DNA of 64,000 nt from Tubulanus polymorphus (Eukaryota > Nemertea > Palaeonemertea > Tubulaniformes > Tubulanidae). Position 1 is the stretch's first letter. Each line of letters starts with the position of its first letter. The notes beneath the pieces were generated by a model. The model was not told the origin of the DNA. It worked only from the letters and a program-made list of their open reading frames with translations, and made no database searches. A program made the position numbers and the translations under genes. This document shows, piece after piece, positions 54,901 through 64,000 of this stretch. Location of the stretch: assembly GCF_964204645.1 (NCBI RefSeq), contig NC_134025.1:16028001-16092000 (forward strand), read 5' to 3'.

Positions 54901-56410
54901 GAATCGTGTCTTTGGCTGCAAATAGATTTCTACTTTTAGCCTGCTTAGGATTTTAGCCTACAAAGTCACATCCTTTCTGTTCTATTACAGTGATGCTGAC
55001 TATCTTATGGATAGATCAAAGGATGATGATGACTGCAGAGATGGTGGCTGCAACAAATTTGCTAAGAGTCACAGGGTTCTCACTCCTGGAATATTTACTA
55101 TCTTTTGTCCGCATGGGATAAATTATGGATTCCAAGTACGTATATATTAGTGATGAGGATTCATGTCTTGCTTATTAACATTTCAGGCAACTACTGGGAT
55201 TCAAACCAGTGATATGTTATCCAAGATATATCAAGAAATGGTCAATACAGTAGACCTAAACTCGGAGTTGTACATATCAGAATATTGCTTAGCTCAGAAC
55301 AAATCTAAAAAATTTTTCTTAATGCAATTATTTCTCAAAAACAAAAATTTAGTCCCAATGAAATGCAATGTACCTCAAAAATTCTGAACATCCTCATGGC
55401 AATTTTTTTTAAAAGAAAGCAAAAACGAATCCCTCTGCATAACAACTTAAAATATACCTCTGAAATCCCATACCTCGGAAGAAAATCTCTGATCCCAAGA
55501 ATTCCGAATTATGCAGGGTGTACTGTATTTTTAAACCCACCTTAGTCTTGTTTTCATTGAAATGTAGTCGACATCAGTGTACTGTACTTTGCAGGTAATG
55601 GAAAGTTCAGAACCACAAAGATATCCATTCAACATATTCAAAACCAGGTTCCGTACACCACCTGAATTAGTTATTTATGATAATGCCTGCAAGTTGCACC
55701 AATACAGTCTGAATAGGTATGTATACCATTCAAAAGTTGCCTGAAGAAACCAGTGTGATTTATATATATATATATATATTTGTTATGTATCTTATAATAA
55801 CACTAAGGTACTTTTTGCCCTGTTTCTGAAACTTTTCAAAAACTTTTCTATAAATTTAGGGTGTGTCAACTTGTTTGAACAATTGTTTTAGAATGATATA
55901 TTCTTTTATCATTATTACAGGGAACCACAGTTCTTTAAGAATACCATGTTTGTAGTAGATAGGATGCACTGGAAAAATCATACTGGGTGAGTTCATATGG
56001 CATCTCTTCATGGAGAAAAAATAAAGAATTTGAAAACAACTCTGTAAAAATGTGAACTTAACATTTTCCTAAAAAATGATCATCAATAGTCTAGCTCAGA
56101 ATAAAAACTCATCAATAGAATGCCCCGTATAATCATCAGGGAATGGAAAACCAGTGCTTTAGTGTACTATAGTCATATTTACATAGTGTTATTTTTATTT
56201 TCCAGATGCTGCTGTGGTTACAAACTTGATACTTATGCAGCCAACGTGGATCTTAAAATGATAAATACACAAGTTAATGAACAGGCAAATAGTGGTATAG
56301 TTCGCCTTAAAGGTCAGTTGGCCTACATGAAGCCGGATAACTTTCTGAGACATTTGGCACTGTTTCTATGTATCAAAAACGGGGACAAAAAGGATAAAAT
56401 AATGCGCTAG

Positions 56411-57085
56411 TTATATATGACTTGATGCACGGTAAAAATGGTGAACGGAAGAAATGGCCAATGAAGAAATGGCCAAGGTATTTGCCTAGGAAAAAATGGC
56501 CAATTAACTACCAGAACATTTAAATGCATAGATATTTAGACATGTCACTTTTTGAAATTATTAGATCAATTTCTGAATTATTTTATTTTAGGTAAATTAG
56601 TTTACTATATAAATTACCACAAAATTTGAATCATGAAATAAAAAATATACTTTTTTCCCGGGATATTTTTACTGTATACCCGTATATACAGGTGCTGTTT
56701 TTAATGTTGTCATAGGCCTATGTAGTACATACATACACTGTTAGTGAATCACAATGGTACTATGATTTCTATAGGTCTATCATTTGTGTAGGAACTTGTA
56801 TTAGTGAAGATGAATTGGCAATTATAATTCAGCTAACACCATAATATTGGTGCATAATGGCAATTAAGACTTATATACTTGTAGCCAGTGTGAATAGCCT
56901 ATTTGGTGATTTAGTTTCAGTATTCACCTTTATAATTAATCACAGCTGGATAATAATTAATCACTGCTGGATAATTGATATAATTTAGGACTACTGTTAT
57001 TATTTAGTATTTTGTTCTAGTTTGCACATTTGTAGTTTCATTGTATTCAGAATAAGTATCATTTCTTCACTATAAATACATTTTA
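56411..57085. repeat. Dispersed repeat, copy A, in gene-free DNA
   Basis: About 56863-57080 (CAATTAAGACTTATATACTT, GTAGCCAGTGTGAAT, CAGTATTCACCTTT, AATCACAGCTGGATAA) recurs at 62050-62255. Copy A contains a small internal duplication of AATTAATCACxGCTGGATAAT. The stretch 56411-56860 holds no recognised feature other than tandem GAAATGGCCAA words near 56450. Confidence 0.7.
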
Positions 57086-57150
57086 TTAGGGTTTTCTGAC
57101 TTTCGTTGAAAACCCTTTTGTAATTCTGTTGATTGTTATTATTATTATTT
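57086..57150. repeat. AGGGTTTTCTG hairpin unit
   Basis: TTAGGGTTTTCTGACTTTCG and GTTGAAAACCCTTTTG form a hairpin followed by TTATTATTATTATT, a single relative of the units at 43404-43560. Confidence 0.65.
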
Positions 57151-57396
57151 ACATATTTTCCACTTTTTTTCGCACATAAAATTCATCTTCTATCAGATTC
57201 GACAACTAACTGCTTCTAATTGCCATTTAGAATTCTGATAGTAATATAACACGCATTCGCTCCGCGTAGATTATATCTATGCACTCTCAGTCCTATTTTA
57301 AATTTAAAATTACTTACTGAAAGATAACACCGGATGATAGGAGCAATCGCGACTCGCCCTGTCCGCTACTCCCACTAACGATGAAAAGAGCGTCCT

Positions 57397-57468
57397 GTCC
57401 TGTGGCATGTTGGATAAGGTGTTTGACTCCCAACTGAGAGGCCGAGGGTTCGAATCCTAGTGAAACCA
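57397..57468 (+). repeat. tRNA-like sequence, 72 nt
   Basis: TGGCATGTTGGATAAGG resembles an A box and GGGTTCGAATCCTAG a B box, and it ends AAACCA. The acceptor arms do not pair, so this is a tRNA-derived repeat or pseudogene. Confidence 0.5.
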
Positions 57469-59654
57469 TGCATTATCACAGTACAGCGCCGGCGCGCATC
57501 AATTGTTTTATTAATGAAACAACATGGTGGATGGTTGAAATCCTTTTCGGCTTAAATTTATCGCGAATTTTAGGATTTTAATGAATTTCACGAAACCATG
57601 ATTCTATTCGTAAATCAATTTACGTTGGCTACATTTCCTGAAGATTTCGGGGTCAAATCAACGTAATATGGACAGAAATTGTAGGACTCGGATCGATGAA
57701 AACGACAGCGGAGTTTATGTATTTTAAGGTGAGAATCCGTTAACCAGGGAATGTATTAAATGATTTCTTTAATAATATGAGTATGGTAGCAAATGAGTAG
57801 GCCTACTCGGTGAAGCAATGATCATTGTTGGCTACTTACTTAATGCCTAGCTTTTTTGGGGGATGCGCCTAGAATAGATTTAGGCCCTATAATGGGTAGA
57901 GCCAGTCAGTGGAATGCCTTAATAGCGGCTTGTTATGGCCTGGTTTACACTGAATGTGCATGACAATTTATTTAGCTATTATTCGTGGAATGAACTGGTC
58001 ACTACGGTCTTCAATTCCTTTGCGGATTCTTGCAGGAATATTAAACCACAGTGCCCAAATGTATGTTTCAAATTAGGCTTTTTCGACATTGACCGCCAAA
58101 GACTTAACTTAACACGCTAACTGAAGCGCAACTGTCTCAAATGCCGTAAGTACTTGACGTTTTGCGTAATTTTTTTTTTTAATGCTATATTTGGATTAGT
58201 AATCAGTCGTGCTAACATACATGTAGAATTGGATTCATTGTAATTATTGGATGATAATTCATGGGCGTCACGAGTCCTGCGACATACCCTTGATATGAAG
58301 CTTTTTTAATGTTAATCATTGACTTGTTTTGGAGTAAACTGAATAGCCCTTAAAATACCAATGCCACGTGGCTTGGTGTCTATGCTCTAACAGACTGTAG
58401 TAATAGATTTTCACAAGAAACTCATGATTTCAAAGATGTCTCCTAAGATATCTATATATTATTTCGCTCCTTACCTAAGTAATTCTTACATTTGATTGCT
58501 TAATTACAGATGGAAAGAGGTCAGATGGCATGAAAATCGACTGTGGCTGACTAATTGGCGCGAGTAACCAAAATGCTTCAATCATCAAGGGTAGACAAAT
58601 TAGCCGAAGATGAATGAAAACTTCACCTTGATGATCATCAGTTGATTTTGCTGTAATTATTTGCCTGGATATATCCTTCATTTCAAAATCTGTCTTCAGT
58701 AGAATTTCTTTCAATAAAATATTTTGAAGATTGAATTTGAATTGATCTTAAACCCAGAGAAAGCATTCAGAAATTTAGAAAATCCTTGACTCATAATCAA
58801 ATTCTGTAAAGTCAGTTAAGGTCTTTTTGGTCGAATCAAGCCAAGGGCTCAGGTGACTAAAACTCAATTCCTCACTGTCTTATAATGGCGAGTACGACAG
58901 AGTTTACACACTGAAACACGTTGGGCTGTGTAAAAGTAATTTGGATAAGTCCACAATATAATGACAGGCCTGCCCCGCTGCATCTGAGACGTCAACAAGT
59001 TAGACTGTATAGCTTCGATGACAAACTGACTCCTACGCAAGATGACCATCCAATTCAAATGTAAATTAAGAAAGAAAACAACAAAACTAGTTGCGTTGAT
59101 CAACAAAAATAAATCAATAGTTTATTACAATACTTCAATTTCAAAATAAGGATAGAAAAAGTGAACAATAAGTGTGTTTGTCATGCGTCTTTAAATATTT
59201 CCCAAGAATATATCTTTTTCTGGCCACCACCTGCCTCGACGTCAGACTTTTTCGAGATGATTTTCGCTGAAAATACGAAACAAGACAAAATTGATGGATG
59301 GGAATCATGCATGCTACAATTCACTTTTACTGCGAACATTGGAATGAGCTAAAGCAATTTGCTAGGAGGAAAAATTGAGTCAAATGGTGTTTCAAAATCT
59401 GGACGGGAAAAGTTTTACTGAATTGTATGGCTAATGGCAAATACATGTTTATATTGATAAGGTAAATATCTGTATAAAAGGTTGTATAGCAACTTGAATT
59501 GAAGGATTAATGCAATAGGTCTCTTATTCTAAAAGACGAGTGAGCCATGCTTACTAGATTGGTCATGTGAATCAACATCAAATTTAGAACTATCATCCAT
59601 TTTTAGTTTTCAATCAAAGACCAACCTATGAAATAAAGTACATATTTTTCTGAT
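57469..59654. other. Gene-free stretch
   Basis: No gene is supported. Open frames at 57935-58120, 58475-58714 and 58864-59106 show no motif or splice context. Confidence 0.4.
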
Positions 59655-60185
59655 AACAACCTGGAATAAATTAAAATAAATCTGAGGAATTCACCAAATT
59701 TCTGTATCGAACCCCTAATATATAACCTATAGATTGATACTTACATACGACAAATTGACGAAGAAATTTCATTTGACAGTATACAAAGTCACGGACAAAC
59801 TCCCAAAATGAATCATGTCCTATTCACCTAGAATCAAACAAAATACAACTAAAAAATTCACAATACAGATTTCGGTTTCGAATCCTTCAAATAGCTGTTT
59901 ACTTACATGAAACGAATTATCAAACTATTTCTGCCGACAGCATACCAACTCGCTGACAAACCCCCAAAATGAAACGTGTCATGATAAACATCTGGAATTA
60001 AATGTAATAAAGCTAAGAGATTTACAAAATGTCGGTTTCGAATCCCTCAAATAGCCTTACACTTACAAATGATGGATTATCAAACAACTATGAACTCCCA
60101 CAACGCCACATGTCTTTGATAATCTACAGTGAAAACCTGGAATTAAATGAAATAAATCTTAAAATTCCGATTTGAACCCAACGTA
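59655..60185. repeat. Diverged tandem repeat, about 160-bp unit
   Basis: About three units share CCTGGAATTAAATGAAATAA, TCGGTTTCGAATCCCTCAAA, CTTACA…GAATTATCAAAC and CCCCCAAAATGAA words. TTCGAATCC landmarks lie near 59877 and 60037, with decayed ones near 59705 and 60170. Confidence 0.6.
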
Positions 60186-62049
60186 AGCGCTCTCTCTACT
60201 TGTAGGCCTAAGATCTTGAAATAGGATAAATAATGTTATGATGAAAGAGGCATAATGGTTCGGAAAAAATTGAATTCAATATGGCTCTTGGCCCGGCAAA
60301 TTTTGCTTTTGAAATATCCTTTTGATTAGGCCTAGTTACACATTTTAAAAGCAAATTTCATTTTGCATCAAACTAAAAGCGGCTTTGTTGAGGAAAAGAT
60401 TCGTTTGAGTCGTAAAATTTATAGCCTAGAACCAATTTCTTCGTCAAAGCGTGATGCACAATTTTGACTAGGTCTTTTTTCCACGTGGTTGTGGACAGAA
60501 AATTTGAATAGGCCTAAATAATAGAATAATCTTTCTTAGGTTTCATGATCAAGATGCAGCATTAACATAGATTAATGCTTATCTTTTACAATTAGGCTTA
60601 TGTTTCAAAGGAAAATGCCCACAGTTGGTCGAACAGGGGTTAGGCATTGATGGTAGAGGGGCTGTGTGTGTGCTGAAACAGAGATAAAAATGCACGGGAA
60701 CGAGTTTGTCGAGCTTATTATTCCATCAGGGATAGTGTACTATAGTCATGTTATATATCAAAATGTTCCTTATTAGTTCCGCTGCATCGCTAAAAACAAA
60801 TTGAGATAGGTTTCCCTGCATTTGTTTACATATTACATCACTTACAACGATAAACGTCCGTCGCCGACTGAAAAATTCACAAAAACATCCGCAACCAATT
60901 CAAATTCAATTATATGGATCGGAAACCCTCCAGCGATGCACTCTATGATCTTTAGAACCTGTCTTTGCTGACTGGGAATAAGATATTTCTCAGCGCGAAG
61001 GGGTGGGCACAGCGTCACCAGGTCCCGCTCCGCGAGGAAGCTAGATTTTCAAAGAAATGAGTGCACGCGACGGCCGTGACCACTTCTTAGTGACGTCATC
61101 AAGAATGATGGCTCCGAGGATCGCCACATCACAGGTTACTGTGAATAAATGGGATTCGACCATTCAAAAGTTCAAAATGTACTTGTTTTGTAAAACAAGT
61201 TTATTCACGTCGTTATATAAAGCATTTTGTTTGAAACATTCTTTAATAATGTTTGTTGAGTTTAAAGCCAATTGTCGTTGTGTAATTCGATACTGGTCAC
61301 TGACATCAAAGTTTTAGTTTCTGTTCACATGTTTCGACTTATGAATATCCAACTTGTATGTTCTATCTTTTAATACAGGCCATGTGATTACTTGCGTATC
61401 ACTCCATTAGTTTAAAAAGAGAGCACATATTTCGATATTGTTAAATAATTAACTACATTTTTTTCTGTCACACGTTGATTTTTACCCATCACTTATAAAA
61501 TTCAAATGTACGTGATGTATTCTGTAAGCTATGTAAGCTTGTTCTTAAAAATACACTGAATTTTCAATTTGTACTGACCATAATAGTTTATTTTTCGTAA
61601 ATAAAATTTATATTTTAATTAAATAATTTCAAAATCTTTTCTATGCCCTCTGCCACAGAAAGTTACTAAGGACTATTACATATTCAGATGTACGTTGATA
61701 ATTGAATTCAATCCTACCTTCAAATAATTATATGAACATTATTTCGAAAAATGCAGGTGGCGCACAATCATAATACATACAACTCATCAAGCTGACGAGT
61801 CGTTTCCGTAACCAATGTACAGACGGGTAACCAATTTACTCGACTCCGCAGACAACTAAACTACCCGAGTAACCCCCAATTTGACTATAACTATAAATTA
61901 TGTTATGTTAAACCGCATTGGTGTGACTTGACACGTCAAATGCGTATCCCGTATTGATATATTTCTATTATCCACTTTTCAAACTATGAATAGCACGCCT
62001 GCTCAGAAAACCCGTTATCGCTGCTTTGCGGCTATATTTTAATATTTTA
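60186..62049. other. Gene-free stretch
   Basis: No gene is supported. An open frame at 61057-61317 on the plus strand has no motif and no convincing splice sites. Confidence 0.4.
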
Positions 62050-62255
62050 ATAGCAATTAAGACTTATTTACTTGTAGCCAGTGTGAATCGCCTAAATGGT
62101 GATTTTGTTTCAGTATTCACCTTTTATTGTAATAATTTAATCACAGCTGGATAAGTCATATAAGTTAAGACTACTGTTGTTCTAGTTTGAGATATTTGTA
62201 GATAAAATTGTATACAGAAATTGTGTGTCATTTCGTTACTATTAAATACATTATA
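62050..62255. repeat. Dispersed repeat, copy B
   Basis: Same orientation as copy A at 56863, with GCAATTAAGACTTATTTACT, TTGTAGCCAGTGTGAAT and AATCACAGCTGGATAA. Overall similarity is high with small indels. Confidence 0.7.
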
Positions 62256-62767
62256 TTCAATATTTTAATTATCTTTTATCAATCTTATATTTTTTATTAA
62301 TTGGATTTTAAAGTTCAAGGATCTAAAAATATGTTTCAGGAGTTTGGCTTCGCCACTATTGTTAGGATATCTAGTCTGAAAATCCTTGAAATTTAGCGTA
62401 ATTAATCGACAAGAGTTATTCATGCTTCAACTGATTTCCAAAGATATGATAAAGAGACCTATTCTGCATACTCCATTGTCTAAGCTTCATCCTAAGGCAA
62501 AGAGAATTAAGCCCTGATCATGAGAAACAAGGCTTAATTTTATTGGCCTTATATTCCATCCTTAGAGAATGATTAACGGTAAATATGGTGGAACAAACCA
62601 CATGTAATTGGGTGTTTTTGAAGTGGTCATAAAGTTCCACATATATCAGCCTACTGGTATAATGAAAATAGAATAAAGCAGAATGTTATAGATATCATTT
62701 TTAATAAGAGTTCATTTAACATCTCATACACATTACAAGCAATTTTTCTCATAGTTCTCACTATTTT
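62256..62767. other. Gene-free stretch
   Basis: Nothing recognised. It lies downstream (minus sense) of the next gene's stop codon and may include its 3' UTR. Confidence 0.35.
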
Positions 62768-63908
62768 TTACTTAAGCTTTCTTTTCTTCTTTTCTTTTTC
62801 GAGTTCAGCCATTTTTTCTGTCATTTTACGTCTTCGAGTTCCGCGGCTACTAACTGCTGAAAAACAGAAAGATAAGACAATATGAGATATCGGAAATATT
62901 ATCTGGACATAGGACAACTTTATAACAACATTTCGGCATGTCTCGAAAACTTTGAAAGCAATGTTGTGGGTTCAAATGTGACATTCATCCGCATTACAAT
63001 TTGCCTCTCCTTATTAGACCCAAGGATTTGCAGATTAAGAACGCTAATAATATTATTATTACAAGAAAATTATTCAAAAAGACATAGCAATTGACTGTAA
63101 ACCATCTTTAAAAAAGAACAGCATTTCTGTAAGTCAGGATAAATTAAATTACAATGAATTAAATCAATGTAGCATATTCCTCACCTTCAATAGAGGCAGT
63201 TGGTGTGTTTATTTGGGAATTTTCTTCTATAGGTTGTTCTTGTGCATTGGTGACTTCAGAGATGTCTTAAAGGACCGAGAAGTTTATCTCTGCTAAATCG
63301 TTAGCATTATTGACCATTTCTATGATGTTTGAGATTTTGTCATCAGCTGCAAAGACATAAAATTTTAATAATAATATAATTTGTAAAGTGCTGTAATTCA
63401 ATGCTGAGACAAAGTTCAAAAGCGCTCCTCTGGAGTGTTATAGTATGCACAGAAAAGTACTGTTTTGAGGTGAGACTTGAATTGAACAGACGACATATCC
63501 AGAAATATTCACATGAGTACACATATAAAGGGTGTCTATAAAATGCATCTGCATATGTTTCCCATAGATTTGAAAATTGAATAACAGTCTATTTAATCAT
63601 TTCATTTAAAAAACTTACATTCACTTTCCAGAGAAACATCAAAGGCTGCTCAAAGGTAGTATTCCTTACTACTGTTGCAATCTGTTGTTGGTGTTCATCA
63701 GTGGTTGCTGAAAATATAAATTTTAGAAATCAAACAAATTAAATTTGGACAATAAGATATCAGCTCTTAGAAAATATACTATTATAATCTCAAATATTTA
63801 CTTTAATTTTGCTTACGTCGAATTTTAGGGCATTCAGAATCAGGCGACTCGAAGAATTGGAAAAATCGTTTTTGAGCCAATTTCCTTAATTTCTGGGTTG
63901 TTTTGATT
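62768..63908 (-). pseudogene. 3' exons of spliced gene, partial and decayed
   Basis: Minus-strand exons with GT-AG borders: 63908-63817 (KLRKLAQKRFFQFFESPDSE, donor GTAAGC), 63707-63619 (EHQQQIATVVRNTTFEQPLM, donor GTAAGT), 63346-63185 (donor GTGAGG) and 62856-62768 (SRGTRRRKMTEKMAELEKEK then a Lys/Arg-rich end and TAA). The last exon is a strongly basic helix that could be a nuclear-localisation or DNA-contact tail. The third exon's best frame has an in-frame TAA at 63267-63269, and its phase does not match the second exon, so the gene is probably dead. The 5' end lies beyond the window. No family is recognised. Confidence 0.4.
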
Positions 63909-64000
63909 CTGCGATAATTTTGTCAATGTCAAAAATAAATCAGTGGGTGGCCTCGCCAACTAAAGTTTGCTTCCTACGGGCCTGTTTGTAGTTGTCGCAC

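Larger units (their letters stand above)
45100..56410 (+). pseudogene. KDZ-type transposase gene, ten exons, frameshifted
   Basis: Exons: 45100-45323, 52091-52918, 53038-53204, 53482-53629, 53928-54533, 54659-54747, 54991-55135, 55595-55716, 55921-55986 and 56206-56410. All introns are GT-AG and phases agree at every junction. The N-terminus starts MPGRRKCEDIIAGSPKPKQR; exon 2 has Cys-rich zinc-binding-like parts (SCSCASGDF; ICESCIHNQNC). Catalytic-type residues: CSICGTNP then VIVCDGVDIGYRRDL (D at 53940), LVIYDNACKLHQYSLNR (D at 55679), VDRMHWKNHTG, and INTQVNEQANSG (E at 56279). This is the pattern I know from Kyakuja-Dileera-Zisupton transposases and relatives such as vertebrate HMGXB3. 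Exon 2 (about 52145 and 52520-52620) and exon 5 (about 54170 and 54425) have frameshifts. A BEL element lies antisense in intron 1. No TIRs were found. Confidence 0.75.

Noticed and set aside
55363-55545. Short frames inside a KDZ intron
   Set aside because: They lie between well-supported splice sites (55135 and 55595) and have no conserved motif.
57397-57468. Functional tRNA gene
   Set aside because: A- and B-box-like words exist but the acceptor and anticodon stems do not pair properly.

Overview
The window is eukaryotic, most likely from a marine invertebrate animal. It is AT-rich, with spliced genes that use GT-AG introns, many minisatellites and short inverted-repeat elements, and a dense mix of metazoan transposons: a Gmr1-type Ty3/gypsy element, a BEL/Pao element, CR1/Jockey-like LINE pieces, hAT-like MITEs and a KDZ-type transposase gene. 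The Gmr1-type element and a frequent TAGGCCTA-like word would suit a deuterostome such as an echinoderm or hemichordate, but I cannot fix the phylum from sequence alone. I see no convincing single-copy housekeeping gene. All family names come from motif recognition by eye; no search was run.

Layout. Positions 1-13900 are mostly non-coding: a 43-bp minisatellite (about 1660-1862), a head-plus-154-bp tandem element (3270-3690), an hAT-like MITE with a 5-bp target duplication (3773-4557), two blocks of a roughly 100-bp satellite (6378-7032 and 7444-7935), a C/G-rich inverted-repeat MITE (8058-8515) and a 50-bp palindromic minisatellite (9411-9592). An internally deleted LINE lies at 13987-14765. 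A DNA transposon with about 35-bp terminal inverted repeats spans 15091-26374. It carries a decayed three-exon gene for a candidate DDE transposase that I cannot place in a named superfamily. A complete 6.65-kb Gmr1-type LTR retrotransposon (16665-23311, duplication GATTC) is inserted in its third exon. Positions 26375-30400 hold microsatellites, a second copy of the 154-bp tandem element and MITE pieces.

Positions 30402-35545 are a very AT-rich, all-minus-strand cluster of decayed small genes, several with membrane segments, that looks like a fossil virus-like or Polinton-like element. One of its genes is split by a 2157-bp DNA transposon (31954-34110) with 32-bp inverted repeats and a perfect 7-bp duplication. 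Two more MITEs follow (35821-36368 and 36393-36908). Next comes a minus-strand LINE (37915-40640) whose ORF1 esterase is split by a foldback element (38850-39663) and whose ORF2 is almost entirely deleted. More AT-rich virus-like debris lies at 40640-42060. Positions 45100-56410 hold a ten-exon KDZ-type transposase gene with recognisable D, D and E residues but frameshifts in two exons. An intact, recently inserted BEL/Pao element (45743-51998) sits antisense in its first intron. The rest is repeats plus the decayed 3' part of a minus-strand spliced gene running off the right edge.

Overall the window is a stack of nested insertions: LTR element into DNA transposon, DNA transposon into virus-like element, foldback into LINE, and BEL into a KDZ intron. 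The genes do not form a shared pathway. The point of greatest novelty is the 15091-26374 transposon, where an unnamed but clearly structured DDE-like protein is framed by its own inverted repeats.
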